Assembly (NCBI GenBank): GCA_032622095.1
Contig: CP136066.1
Span: 96,183,319 to 96,247,318, forward strand
DNA from: Siphonodentalium dalli
Lineage: Eukaryota; Mollusca; Scaphopoda; Gadilida; Siphonodentaliidae
Reading direction: 5' to 3'
Length of the DNA stretch: 64,000 bases
Shown here: positions 20,598-32,259 of the stretch, piece by piece
Layout of the letters: each line of letters opens with the position of its first letter
Position numbering within the stretch: position 1 is the stretch's first letter
Program-made: the position numbers and the translations under genes
Notes under the pieces: generated by a model
Seen by the model: only the letters and a program-made list of their open reading frames with translations
Told to the model about the DNA's origin: nothing
The model's database searches: none

Positions 20598-21686
20598 TTA
20601 TCTCACTCTGTCAAGCTTTTTTATCTCGCGACGAATGTCTGAATTAAACCAAATTTTGTCTGATGTTCTCACTGTTACAGTTGATTGTGGGATTGTTTTC
20701 TCCATTATAGATAAGAATTCCGTATGGAAATTTTCGACTGCTTTATTTACATCTGTTGTGTGATTTATGAGATCATCCCAGTCTACTGATTCGAGTAAGC
20801 TATTTGCATGTGAAAAGTTAGCCTTTCTATAATTCCACACCTTTCTTTCGAATGATGGTGTCCGGGTATTATCGAAAGATATTGTAGCGTAAACACCTAG
20901 ATGGTCTGAAACCCCAAGGTCTAACGTATCAGCGTCTAGAACTTGCATATTCTTGGAGGTGATAATGTGATCGAGGAGAGTACTTGATGTGCTGGTTACT
21001 CTGGTGGGAACCGTAATGACATTTTTCATACTGAAACCATCTGTTATTTGTTTGATCTTCGAGGAGCTGTCCAAAAAAATGGAATTAAAATCGCCAGTGA
21101 TGACTACATTTTCTGAATTATCAAGTGCGTCAGAAATTTTGGATTCAAGTAGTTCCCAATAATTTGTGGCACAGAAATCTTCAGATCTATATGATACCCC
21201 GAGTATTATGCGGGTTTTTCTAGAGTGGATTTCAAACCATAGACACGATGAGTCGAATTCTAGTTCAGTTTTCCGATTGAAAATGAGATGATCAGCAAAC
21301 ATTACGCAAATGCCCCCTCCATTAGAGTCACGGTCTTTGCGGATGGGAGAACTATATCCAGGGATTTCTAGCTGGTTTGATGTGTATGGCGGGTCAAGGT
21401 GGGTTTCCGTAAAACATAACACATCATACTCGTTTATTAAGTCTGCAATTTTTCCTAATTTATTACGGATACTGCGCACGTTGTAATGGAAAATGGAAAT
21501 TATGTTGTTGACTGTCGATAGCGGAGGCCCAGGGTTAATTTCAATATCTCCTGATAACATTAATATTAAAAGAGTAAACATAAATATATATCTAGGACTC
21601 AATAGACTGAGAGCTCCAAAATTCAGACTGCCGTTTTTTTGCAGTTTTGATATGTGACTTTCTTTTTGCTGAATCGAAGATACCAA
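20598..21686 (-). CDS. LINE 2A leader plus endonuclease, copy 2
   Basis: 362 residues. The first ~17 differ from copy 1 because of the homopolymer frameshift; both then share the hydrophobic run and GDIEINPGP (NPGP at 21525-21536). Endonuclease motifs are present. One change alters GDFNSNF to GDFNSIF just after the catalytic Asp/Asn, and another makes PPYTSNQ from PPYPSNQ. The shared stop ends the ORF at 20598. Confidence 0.9.
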   Translation of the reverse strand: MVSSIQQKESHISKLQKNGSLNFGALSLLSPRYIFMFTLLILMLSGDIEINPGPPLSTVNNIISIFHYNVRSIRNKLGKIADLINEYDVLCFTETHLDPPYTSNQLEIPGYSSPIRKDRDSNGGGICVMFADHLIFNRKTELEFDSSCLWFEIHSRKTRIILGVSYRSEDFCATNYWELLESKISDALDNSENVVITGDFNSIFLDSSSKIKQITDGFSMKNVITVPTRVTSTSSTLLDHIITSKNMQVLDADTLDLGVSDHLGVYATISFDNTRTPSFERKVWNYRKANFSHANSLLESVDWDDLINHTTDVNKAVENFHTEFLSIMEKTIPQSTVTVRTSDKIWFNSDIRREIKKLDRVR

Positions 21687-23543
21687 TAGCTGCCCTATAC
21701 TGATTCAGAACACACGTCATTTGTCAGACGGTGGTTCGAAACCAGGATAGGGCAGGAACTGGACCTCGACTCTGCAAACGTTATAATACTGATATGAATA
21801 TATTTTGGCAATCCACAAATGGACCAAGGGGTATGGTGCTTGATCTGAAAATGTTTAGAAAAGGTTTGGAAATTGGAATCAATGGTTCGAATTTGTGCAG
21901 ACATGTAGGAAGTATGAAATAAAGAAAACATAATGAAGGTATAGAATATGAAACAAATATATACATAATGATGATGGATGATGGTATTCGGCATGATAAT
22001 TTCATCGCGATTTGTTTTCGGCCTACAACGGGTATTTTGTTTGGATTAATTTTGACAACAATATTATAAAAGTAGAATAAATTTGTCCATTTGCTATCAA
22101 GGTCAGGGGTGAAAACAGCTGAAACGGACACGCATAACCACCGCGGACGTAGTATATCCTCACAAATATCGTCATTGAAGAAACTTAGATTGATATTTAG
22201 TGTCGAGATGTGCGAGGTAGCTTTCGGGATAATGTATTTACACATTTATATATACCATCAAAAGGGTAGAGATCTTGTGTCGGTCCGGTCATCCATATAG
22301 TGGTTTCGACTTTATACCATCTTGTCTTTATTTGGTCAGATTTGAAATGATCAATTAGAAAGAAAAAAAATAGTCAGGAGAGATATCTTATTCAGCGTAG
22401 ATTTCCCCCTTTCATATAGATTGACAACGTTCGATAGGAAATTAATGTCATCACGGTCTACCATACTACGTTTAACAGATTGAATTGTTTTGATTCGAAT
22501 TTAATAGCGCGTGAAAAGTCACAGGATCGTGAACTGCGGGCAGTATCACGCTGGTCATCCGTGTAACGAGGACCCGGGTACGTAACAAAGGACGCGAGTT
22601 CCGTATGAAGAAAATTTCGCGGGCTGGTCAACGAAATCGGTGAGTAAATGCCTTTAAAAATAATCTACCTATGTTTCAGTGTGCGTAGTGTTTTGGTACT
22701 ATATTAGTCTAAATCGGTGGGTGCTAAATTGATGTAAACGTGTCCACAATTATTATATAAAGAGGAAAGTTGTTGGAAAATCCAGAAATAGCACGCAAAT
22801 TGACCAAAAAAATGAGGTTATAACGTGCAAATCTGAACAATTCATGACGTTGAGGAACTGCCGGGACCCCTGTCATTGAAATATAAGCAACAGAACCACC
22901 GCCAAGCAACCAGTTTCTAGCAAATCGAATATTTAACATTATCAACGAGTAACGAGGACCCGTTATCATGTAACGTTGGACGCGCATCAGATATCACATT
23001 GAGTAACGGCGGATGCGAATATTCCGACAAACAATTATTTAGAAACATTAATGTTTTGAATGTATAAGAAATCACATGTTTATGTGTTTTACCATTATTT
23101 GTCGCATTGTTAACCATCTGTTTCACAGCAAATTTTAAACAGACGAAACGTTGTCAGGAGACTTTTGTGCTTCCTCTCGCCATTACTCTGTTTTTCTTTG
23201 CACAACTAAGAGTGTATACATGTTTGCTATCGATAGGCACGTGGTTGGGTGGATTTCGGACACTTGCCATCGGCGAGATAATATAACTCAAGCTGATATG
23301 GGACCATGGTGCAAATTACACGTGTATGGAGATCACTATCACTTGCCAGTAGGCATGTTGTGATACTGAAACAGTAAATTTGTTGTTGAACATTTCATGC
23401 CTTATAAAATGTCCAAACTATATAAGACTTGTTAAGTTATCCATTTATTAGAACCAGTGTGAGTTTTGACATATTAGAAGGAAAATTCCAAGGGGTCGCA
23501 CATTAAATACAGTCTAACGCTTGCATTCTCTTATTCTACAGGA

Positions 23544-24245
23544 ATGGACGAGATAACACCTACCCCATTCCGATGTTACACCTGCAAACTACCATTCACC
23601 ACCTTGGCTGACACGGTTGACCATGCCACCACATCACACCCGAGCACGGAACTAAATTACTTGAAGCTAAATCTGAACAACACAACAGGAAAGCTTGGAT
23701 ATCAAATAATAAGCCACCCAGGAATAATACCATCGGACAACAGTAAAGAAATCGTAGTATCCAGCGACAACAACATCATTCTGCGACATAAAAATGCCAT
23801 AAAGAAAAGAAAAATTACAACGAACAAACAGGAACATCAGTATGAAATGAATAACATCTACAACCATGACACCACCAATGATAGCACACACAGCAACATC
23901 GACAACACCATTCGTCATGCACACTGCAACAGCTGCAACTCGGACAACAACACCAGCCTTGATAAAGAACCAGAGTCACTGGATTTCGACACCTTCCGTG
24001 TGCAGCTTAATAAAGTATTGCCAACATTTTATCGCCGACTGACTGAGTGTGGACACACAGAAATATTTTTAGTTTTTTGCCAACTTATAGCATGTTGTCT
24101 TTTATGTGAGATAATGAATGCTGCCGTAATGATTGCAATTTTTTATACTTCTTGCCACATTCGTTGCACTGGTTCCCAGCACCAGAAGGCGGGATCGCTT
24201 GGGAATCTTGGCTGCCATCGACTTCAACGAATTCACCTTCAATAG
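23544..24245 (+). CDS. T1 C2H2 zinc-finger ORF (in A2)
   Basis: 233 residues, the counterpart of 13623-14354, with one C2H2 finger at residues 9-33, an Asn/Thr/Asp-rich middle and a basic KKRK patch. Lacks 10 codons of the acidic repeat present in A1. Starts two bases after the acceptor TTATTCTACAG. An exon near 22603-22640 would not join in frame to this ATG without an intermediate exon, so internal initiation or another exon is needed. The last ~60 codons overlap the minus-strand exon and may not be used. Confidence 0.6.
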   Translation: MDEITPTPFRCYTCKLPFTTLADTVDHATTSHPSTELNYLKLNLNNTTGKLGYQIISHPGIIPSDNSKEIVVSSDNNIILRHKNAIKKRKITTNKQEHQYEMNNIYNHDTTNDSTHSNIDNTIRHAHCNSCNSDNNTSLDKEPESLDFDTFRVQLNKVLPTFYRRLTECGHTEIFLVFCQLIACCLLCEIMNAAVMIAIFYTSCHIRCTGSQHQKAGSLGNLGCHRLQRIHLQ

Positions 24246-24263
24246 GCACTAATATTTCTCCGT
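24085..24263 (-). CDS. T1 minus-strand C2H2 exon (in A2)
   Basis: Same as 14194-14372: acceptor, acidic segment, one C2H2 finger and a stop at 24085-24087. Being retained unchanged in both copies on the opposite strand to the other finger gene, it suggests a convergent gene pair. Earlier exons may lie in 24264-25060 (for example near 24338-24480) but I cannot define them. Confidence 0.6.
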
Positions 24264-24599
24264 CTGCAAATGAAAAATAGGAATTTATAAATAACAAGAC
24301 GTGTCTTCTCACTCGTGGCTACAGTTAATATATTGGGGTGCAACTGTTATTTTGGAAACTTTTAGGAGTGTTTGGCTTGGTTCAAGGGGATACAGTTGGA
24401 AAAATCCAGGTCGACATGCATCAACCGCCCCAACGGAGACGATATGGACACTCCCCGGTGTGTTACAGTATATTTCCCATTATGTTGTGCAAAAAAAACA
24501 AATCGAACTATTATTTGGACATATTTGAATATTTTAGCTTGATTGTTTTTCAAACATAACCATATATGCCCATGACATCATGGGAAGGTAAATATTTTT

Positions 24600-25115
24600 T
24601 TGGAAAAAAAAACGCGTCCGTCGTTACAAATTTTCGCGTCCAGTTACTTTCCCCCAGAAAATTCAACGGGTCCTCCTTACTACCAGAGTTGCTGGAAACG
24701 CGAATAAAAGTTCATTTTACTTGCATCTTAGCAATCCTGAAATTTCTACGGTATTTTATATATGTGAAAGGTACACATATCATCCGGCACAACAACATAT
24801 ATTATGGAGGAGGTTTCGTATTTATGAATTTTCATTAGTTATTTGAACATATTTTCTTCGATAAATCGAAACCTCACAGTTTATGGTCACAAATGATGCT
24901 AAAATATCGAATCCAGCATGACATAACAAGTTGTAATTGGAGAACCAACTATTGTTAATGATAATAATACAACATATTCGTCTGCTGAACCCGACAAGGT
25001 ATTATAATAACGATCTGTGTGTACCTACCTGAACTCATCGCTCGTGGACAGCATGAGGGATTAGTCGCGTCCTTTGTTACGTACCCGGGTCCTCGTTACA
25101 CGGATGACCAGCGTT
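24600..25115. other. Right end of T1, present once
   Basis: Contains the five inverted motifs and the right terminal repeat. No convincing ORF. Confidence 0.7.
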
Positions 25116-27639
25116 AGTATGGTTTAGTTGAGATTAGTGTAGGTCGCGAAGACCCGGCTTGTCGCATCAGCTGAAATTCTCCCCCAATGATTATATGGGG
25201 ACGTTTTCTAGGACAGTGTAAATGTGATCGTGTTGCTAACATTTCTATTCTTGTGCTGGGAGCGATTCATTCATTAACTGTATTTTCGTAAAGAGAAATG
25301 TGAGAAAGTTGTTGCGGCGAAATCACGGATTGGACAGGATTGGATGGCATTTGCAGGTACACAAATGGTATATGATACTATATCATAATGATTTTATCTG
25401 GTAATTCCACACGTGTATTTTTTGTTTTGTTTTGTTTTTAAAGGTGAGATCAATCCGAAATACCCGACAGGGACGTAGAGCAGAGATTCATGGCATGATC
25501 CAGGGCTGAGCCTGGGGTCCCAATTTAAATTTTTTGACAAACCAGGATTACTAGTACCATGTCATTATGAATTGGAATGGCATTTGGGGAGGGGTGGTCA
25601 AACAGTTCTCTTTTATATTACACATAAGGTTTTTATTTTATTGAGTGAAGACTAATGTCTTGTTTATTGTTCTTGTTTTTGTTTATTTAAACTTTAGTTT
25701 GAGGCCAAGCATTTTTAAGTTCCATATTAACTATATATAGTTATAGTTAACAAATATTAATTTATTATTGTTTATTATTGTTATTATTATTATTATTAAT
25801 TTTGATTTTTTATTACCGGAATATATATATATATATTTTTTTTTTTTTTGTGGGAAATTCAGTGATTTTCCAAAATCATTGCAATTTGTCACAACTGTTT
25901 GACCTCCCCTTCGCAAGACATACATGAGGTTAATATGATAATTAATATAATTTTATCATTTTGGAAGACAAAAACAGGGTTGTTAGCATTTAAATGTCAA
26001 ATTCATAGTTGAAGAAATAAAAAAAATAAAAAATAATAAATAAAAAATCAGGATTCTTCCAAAATTGTTGCAATTAAGAATGACAGTTTGACCTCCCCTT
26101 CCCAATATATACATGAAATTAATATGGTAATTGATATAATTTTAACATTTTGCAAGGCAGAAACAAGACTATTATCATTTGAGTATCAAATTAATAGTGG
26201 TAGGTTCAGTAGGCTATACATACTACAGTGCCACTGGAGTGTAAAGCCAATTAATAAGGATTTGTGACACATTTAGGCCTTTTTCAGCCTGGTTCATAAT
26301 ACATGTACATATGGTAATAGAGATTACTACTAGTTCATAATTTGAGGCGAATCCTGTGCTCCAGTTTTCAATTTAGGGAGGTTCAACTATGAGAAGTGTA
26401 ATAGCATTTATTTAGTGCTTACTAGTACTGGTACGAGTGCATTGAGCGGTTGGATTATTTGAACCAATGTGAGCTGTGCCCCTTTGAAAATTTATGTGGT
26501 GTAGAATAGTTGACATATCTGAAATGAGATTTCACATTAAAATACCAAGTTTGAACGTGACATACACTCATGAGTTGAAATAATATTATAGTTATCACTA
26601 GCAGGCTTACCTGGCGTTGCCCAATTTGAGAACTATGCATTTTTTTTCAAACCTCTGAATAGGCTGTGACATGGTTATCTACTGGTTAGTCATTGACGTG
26701 GTTAGTGGGTCTTCGTTGGTGGCGGGAAGGGGTGGGATGTGGGTGTCTACATTGGAACTGTTTTCGTTTCCAGTCCTGGTGAGTTTCTGCGAAAAATAAG
26801 GTTCCAGCGATAATCTTGGGTAGATATTGTACTTAATTCCATTTATATGATTATGTATGTGTGATTTTTTGCTTTACTATTGACTTCTGGGTCAGGAAAT
26901 ATCCATCAACTCCAAAACAACCAATGTGTTGGGTCTTGATATATCATACCCGCCAGAAGCACTTTGCTAATAAACAGTGCACTGCCATGTTAGTCCAAAG
27001 CCTTATAATGACTCTGGGCCCAAAGCTGAGTCAATATTTTTGTAGAAGTAGCCATTTTGATAACTCTGTGACATGCGCCATGTCCTTAATCAGACCAAGC
27101 CACTATCGCGGGAGACCCAATAGACCACAGGTTCCAGCGACCTCATGCCAGTCCGTTAGGGTACGTTCATACACTCGAAATTTTGCCAGGCAATATCTGG
27201 AAGGCATTGTGGTATAGCATCCTACAATATGACAAGAACCGAATGCACAGATGTTTATAAAATATCTCTATAGCACAGCTAACTACATGCGAAATAGAAA
27301 CTATGTATTTCACATAGTAGCGATGCTATCGACATTTCCCTGTAAATAGCATGCAATTATCTCGTAAGAATCAACCATCCAGGTATGTTATGGCAATGTG
27401 TTAGTAGCACTCTTACATTCGGAACTATCGTAATTTTACTTGGCATGTCGTTTGCTTTGGTAAGTATGCTTTTTATATGAATGCTGCCTTTCATATGCTG
27501 GCACAATAGGGTTGTCTATGAGAAAATGCCTGCAAAAAATGCCGTGAAAACTTGCCATTGTATGAACGTTCCCTCATTAAATTGGTGCAAGTTTATGTGC
27601 AATCCGACAGCATATCCTCTCCAGTTATTTCGTACGTAC
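25116..27639. other. No gene recognised; small duplications and simple repeats
   Basis: A diverged ~187-bp tandem pair lies at about 25865-26010 and 26055-26205, both with GTTTGACCTCCCCTTC. Simple repeats (TTA)n, (TA)n and a T-run lie at 25770-25855. The plus ORF 26861-27217 (118 residues) has no recognised domain. Confidence 0.5.
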
Positions 27640-28185
27640 AAACGAGATTTTGTTATTAACATATTTTCATCTAAATATACATTCGTTCACGACATATGTT
27701 CACAACATTACCCGATAGCATCTCATTCAGTTTCTGTGGAAATATATGATCACGTATATCTCATCCATTTGTCACGTGTTTTCAGTACTGCATTCGCTTA
27801 CGACATGTGTTCGCAACATAACCCGATATCATCTAATTTAGTTATGTAAACGATCACGTATATATAATAGATTTGTCTTGTGTTTATCATGCACAAATAT
27901 GAATTCGTTCACGACATATGTTCACAGCATTACCCGATAGCATCTCATTTAGTTTCTGTGGAAATGATTACGTATATATAATAGATTTGTCATGTGTTTA
28001 TCATGCACAAATATGAATTCGTTCACGACATATGTTAACAACGTTACCCGATAGCATCTCGTTTAGTTGTTGTGGAAATGATCACATATATCTCATCCAT
28101 TTATCACTTGTTTTCATATATGCATTCGTTCACGACATGTGTTCGCAACATAACCCGATAGCATCTAATTTAGTTATGAAAATCG
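27640..28185. repeat. ~111-bp satellite, five monomers
   Basis: Monomers marked by CGACATRTGTTCRCAACAT followed by ACCCGATAGCATCT, at about 27690, 27801, 27912, 28026 and 28133 (spacings 107-114 bp). Monomers 2 and 5 are closest to each other (GCAACATAACCCG, CTAATTTAGTTATG). ORFs here are repeat by-products. Confidence 0.85.
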
Positions 28186-28214
28186 AGTGTAGAGGACAGA
28201 GGCTAAACGAGTAG

Positions 28215-28365
28215 ACGAATATGTCCAACGTCAAACTAACTTCACACCGCGAATGTCCACGAACGTCCAATGCCAAGCTAACTTCACACCGCGAATGTCC
28301 AACGTCAAACCAACTTCACACTGCGAATGTCCACGAACTTCCAACGTCAAGTCAACTTCACACAC
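28215..28365. repeat. Minisatellite with TCCAACGTCAA core
   Basis: Four copies of a ~32-bp unit (TCCAACGTCAA...AACTTCACACCGCGAATG), some joined by a ~10-bp GTCCACGAAC linker. It directly follows the 111-bp satellite. Confidence 0.8.
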
Positions 28366-28369
28366 CTGG

Positions 28370-28723
28370 GAGAAGTAGGGTTCCTTGAATTCATCATAAC
28401 AAGTTTTCTCAGATTTCTTCACCCTGAACAACGGAGCAGTGTGTGTCAAACCAAAAGCACATTATCTTATCCATTATGCATCTCAGATTGTACGCTTCGG
28501 TCCTTTGGTTCATTGTTGGAGTCAAAGCACAGCTATTTTAAATATGTTAATGTGTAAAACCCTTGCCACCAGGCATCAATATATGCAATGTCTACACAAT
28601 AATAATGCCAATTATTTTGGATCTCAAAATGAATTTAACCACTCAAAAGGGAGCATGTTCCCTGTCAGATTGCTTCATGAAACAATCCAACACCTACTAT
28701 TAGAATTTAATCAAGGCATATGA
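28370..28723 (+). pseudogene. Fragment of a conserved uncharacterised protein
   Basis: The reading KPKAHYLIHYASQIVRFGPL, then ESKHSYFK in a second frame, then KTLATRHQYM back in the first frame, matches a pattern I recall from uncharacterised, often transposon-linked invertebrate and fish proteins (PKxHyLiHYPsqI..FGPL...ESKHsYFK...TLAxRHQ). Residues between the blocks are missing and the frame changes, so it is a broken remnant. Family membership is from memory; its function is unknown. Confidence 0.45.
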
Positions 28724-30099
28724 GAAGTATATCAAGCAGCATCCATTAAACATGGAGGTGTTTCTTATTCTGTTGGGGATGCAGTGGTGACTGGATATTC
28801 AACTGACTAAAATTCCGGGAAAATAGAGAATGCATTCATTGTTCATGGTTGTTACCTATTGTTGATAACTGAACTTAACACTTAACATTTGGAGCATCAT
28901 TTAGATTCATATGTGGTAGAGATGACAGACAAAATGTGTCTATTTGAACTGTCTTCTTTGACTGACTATCACAGTCTTCCAATCTATTACCAGGAAGGAA
29001 AGCTGTAAATAACTTTGAAGTATTGTGTCAGTGCAAACAAGGCTACCATGTAGTTAAGTGTACAACTACATGTATGTTTCTTAAATATATTTCAAATCCC
29101 GAATGTTGGTCGGACAGTGTAAATAATATTATAATATTTCATATAATATTCAGCTAAATATAAAGACAGTCACATGTTGAGTTCTAGTACTAATATCATC
29201 TTTGTCGTGTCAGAAAATCAAGTACATTTAGCTGTGTGTCTAAGTACATGTACCAGTGGCAGTACATTTAACTACTAGCTAAGTGGATTTTTTTGGGAAG
29301 TTTTTTTCTGCAAACAAGCATTTTTTTGCACAGATACTTGTTCTTTTGAGAATAAAAATAAAAATAAACAGTGTGCCTCTTTAAAACTCATCCGAACATC
29401 ATGCACTTAACACAAGAGACGGTAGAATGCGGGCGGTACTATTCTACTTGACTTTCATAACCTATATATATCCCAATACCAATTTTCACAGAGGAGCTGG
29501 GTGTTAGGTCAGTAACTCAAAATTGGACGCACTTTACCAATATATTCACATGCCAACACTATCTAACATTTAAAGAAGCATTTTTTTACTCTAGAAAGAA
29601 CAAGACCCTCTGTGTCTGTGTTTTTGTTTTGTGCGAATTTGTCATATGCAAAGTGATATAAAGTGTTATAAACGCATATTGTAAGATTGTCTCTCAGTAC
29701 ATAATCAGGTCCTTTTCCATAGTTTCTGGTATTATCAACTGATAATGAATTTGCTCATCCATGTTTCACACCCTGAACTGGTTAATAAGCCAATCTTTTC
29801 TCTGTTCTCTTCTGCAGCTAACAATATAAGAAGTCATATTTGGACTGATTTGGTCATTTGAGGCCAGGTAAAGAGCCACGATATAATGAATATGACAGAG
29901 GTAGTCGTGACAAGTCTAACTTCATCTGCATCAGTGCCAGAGGTGAAACTCTGTACTAGCCTAGTGTACAACCATTTATGGTACATATTTTTAATAATCC
30001 GTTTAAACATAGCATGACATTCAATTTTGAAAGCAGTTTCTGGTAATTAATTTGAGTGGCAAGTAATGTATTTAATAGTCATTCATTTAATTTCCACAG
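28724..30099. other. No gene recognised
   Basis: AT-rich DNA that could include the upstream part of the P-like element. Its 5' terminus was not found. Confidence 0.45.
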
Positions 30100-30219
30100 A
30101 TATCACAAGATGGTGAAGTACATGTAACACCAAACTGCAAATGTTTAGCAAAAGGCTGTCAGAATAAAGCGGATAGGAAAACAAAATTCACTATTCCGCT
30201 TTCCGAAAGATGGAGAAAG
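30100..30219 (+). CDS. P-like transposase THAP exon a (pseudogene part)
   Basis: 40 codons between acceptor TTTCCACAG and donor AAAG-GTGAGT, phase 0. Contains NCKCLAKGCQNKADRK and a Trp, the first zinc ligands and core of a THAP domain. An upstream exon with the start codon was not found. Confidence 0.7.
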
Positions 30220-30728
30220 GTGAGTAGACAATACTTCATTTTATTACAAATATCTTCATTATTATGTTATTATATTAAATAGTGATACTGAATGTAACAT
30301 CATTAGGGAATAGGCCAACCAAAACATATTTTTTTCCAACTTCGACCGACCAGTTCTGCCCAAATTTTCAATTTCACTGGGACTACGGGTGGGGCGAATA
30401 ATCTGGCCAGCACCTCTATAATATTAATGAACTAGAACTCCCCATTTTGGTGAGTTGATATCTCGGGCGGGTTGTTCACAATTATGACACTAACAATTAT
30501 ACTGTATGTTTCTTTTAATAGATATCTTATTTATATATAAAACATTTTGATAAGAAGCCACCATATCAGAATATACATGTAGAATGAAGAATACTTTTGT
30601 GTAATAAAATATAATTTGTTCTAATTCTGTTTAAATGAGCAAGTAAACTATAAAATAGTAAAGGTAGTCCTATTACATTAAGTTCTGCCCAAATTTTCAA
30701 TTTCACTTGAATCGCTCAATGTTTTCAG

Positions 30729-31423
30729 ATTAATTCAATGGGTTCAAAATTCCCGTCTTTTAAAATTAAAGGTAAAACAGTAGATGACCTCTACAAAAAT
30801 GACAGTATATGTGCCATTCATTTGAGGACATGATGTTTATGAATAGCCAGGAGAGAAAGTCACTCATCCCGAATGAAGTGCCAACTCTGTTCAATGTCCC
30901 GAATCCACCAAAACTTGTAACTATGAAACGCAAAGCACCAACAACTCGTGAAGTACCACAAAATACCGATCTGATAACTCCTGTTAAGAATAAATCAAAG
31001 ACAGACTGCCCAACTTCAACAACAATCAATGACCACACATATATCGCAAACACAGTACCGTCACCACCATTGACTACACCAGAGAATACTAAATTGAAGA
31101 ATCTGATCAACCGCCAGAGAGTAACCATATGCCGCTCAAGGAAAAAACTGAAGAAATTGAAGAAAATGACAAATATTGATCTAGGCGATAAGAACAAGGA
31201 GAGATGGGATAGCAATATTGAGAAGATTGTCGATGCTGCAGCACCATACTTGTCTCCAACTCTACAAAATTTCTTCCGAACACAATTAAAAATGTTGACA
31301 CGGGAAAAAAGAGGGAGGCGATGGTCTGATGATGGCAAAGTGGTGGCTCTATCCATATATTACAACAGTCAGAAAACATACAGACTGATGTCCCAAATCT
31401 TCACACTTCTATTTCATCTGTGA
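30729..31423 (+). pseudogene. P-like transposase exon b: THAP end, linker, transposase start
   Basis: Begins after TTTTCAG (intron 30220-30728) in phase 0. It encodes SICAIH...EDMMF and LIPNEVPTLF, the C-x2-H and AVPTLF-like end of THAP. A 1-nt deletion near 30820 shifts the frame just after the zinc-ligand His. The 204-residue ORF that follows (30809-31423) carries RGRRWSDDGKVVALSIYY, a segment typical of the P transposase core, before another frameshift. Confidence 0.75.
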
Positions 31424-32259
31424 AGAAGTGGATTAGAAGACTGACCGCGGATGTCGGATTCCATCCAGTCACATTCAACATTTCGGCTGAGAGACTGAAA
31501 TCACTTCCACCAACACAGAGACTATGTATGGTTTCATTCGACGAAACAACAGCAAGGACAGCATATGTGGTTTGGTAGATTATGGCGAAAGGACGAAAGG
31601 AAAAACATCAGGGATAGCAAACAAGGCATTGGTGTTTATGGTTAAGGGTTTAACTCTAAATTGGAAGCAGCCATGCTGGAGTTTTGAAAGATTTACTTGA
31701 AGAATGTGTCAACCTTATTCAGGCAGCTGTTGGGTTAGTAAAAGCTGTGGTTTGTGACCAGGGGTCAACCAACAGGTCTTTGTATTGAAGATTGGTATAT
31801 CAGAGAATATGTCATACACTGTCTTTGGTGCAAATAAAGTTTAATTTTTATTTGACCCACCTCATCTGATAAAAAGCTCAAGTAATAATCTAAGGAAATA
31901 CAACTTCAAGTCTGATCAAAAGGTCATTAAGTGGTGCCATATCGAGCTAATGTACGAGAAAGATTCTGAACTCCCCATCAGAATGTGTCCTAAAATTTCA
32001 CAAGCACATTAATATTAACAACTTCTCAAAGATGAGAGTGTATTTGGCTACCCAGATAATCAGCCACTCAGTCGCCGCAGCCTTGGTAACTTACATCATT
32101 ACAGCAGTCTTGGTGCCTTACCAGCTGAATTTCTTGTCAAATTCTTGTAAAACTTTTTGACTGTTTCAATTCAGGAAAACTAAAGAATCCCCTTAAGCCA
32201 CATCGTGCTGCAATCACAAAAGATTCAATCCATATTAATTTCCTGAAATAATCCAACGA

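Larger units (their letters stand above)
18150..21686 (-). mobile_element. Non-LTR retrotransposon, copy 2
   Basis: Copy of the LINE at 8237-11806, duplicated with its flanks rather than inserted independently. The 5' leader is frameshifted by one extra T in the run near 21634-21640. Confidence 0.85.
17637..24599. repeat. 7-kb segmental duplication, copy A2
   Basis: Partner of 7720-14707 at an offset of about 9.9 kb. Its left edge abuts the right TIR of X; its right edge continues into the rest of T1, which A1 lacks. Both LINE copies share the same internal TAA, so the duplication came after that mutation. Confidence 0.95.
22547..25115. mobile_element. T1: complete zinc-finger element with subterminal motif arrays
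   Basis: About 50-bp terminal inverted repeats (CACGCTGGTCATCCGTGTAAC onward at left; its inverse ending 25115, with one terminal mismatch). AGTAT flanks both sides (22542-22546, 25116-25120), a 5-bp target duplication. The motif GTAAC-N(1-4)-GGACSCG and close variants occur five times forward near the left end (22563, 22582, 22949, 22970, 23003) and five times inverted near the right end (24613, 24635, 24667, 25066, 25086). A possible first exon, ATG near 22603 to GTGAGT near 22640, lies inside the left end. Two zinc-finger coding units face each other in the middle. No transposase is recognised and the superfamily is open. Confidence 0.8.

Noticed and set aside
22547-25115. T1 as a RAG/ProtoRAG-type transposon
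   Set aside because: The 5-bp duplication and the left CAC terminus are suggestive, but the right terminus does not match CAC, and no RAG1- or RAG2-like sequence is visible.
26861-27217. 118-residue plus-strand ORF
   Set aside because: No recognisable motif, low-complexity surroundings, no supporting gene structure.
30766-31356. 196-residue minus-strand ORF opposite the P-like exon
   Set aside because: Antisense shadow of the transposase reading frame; the plus strand has the domain matches.
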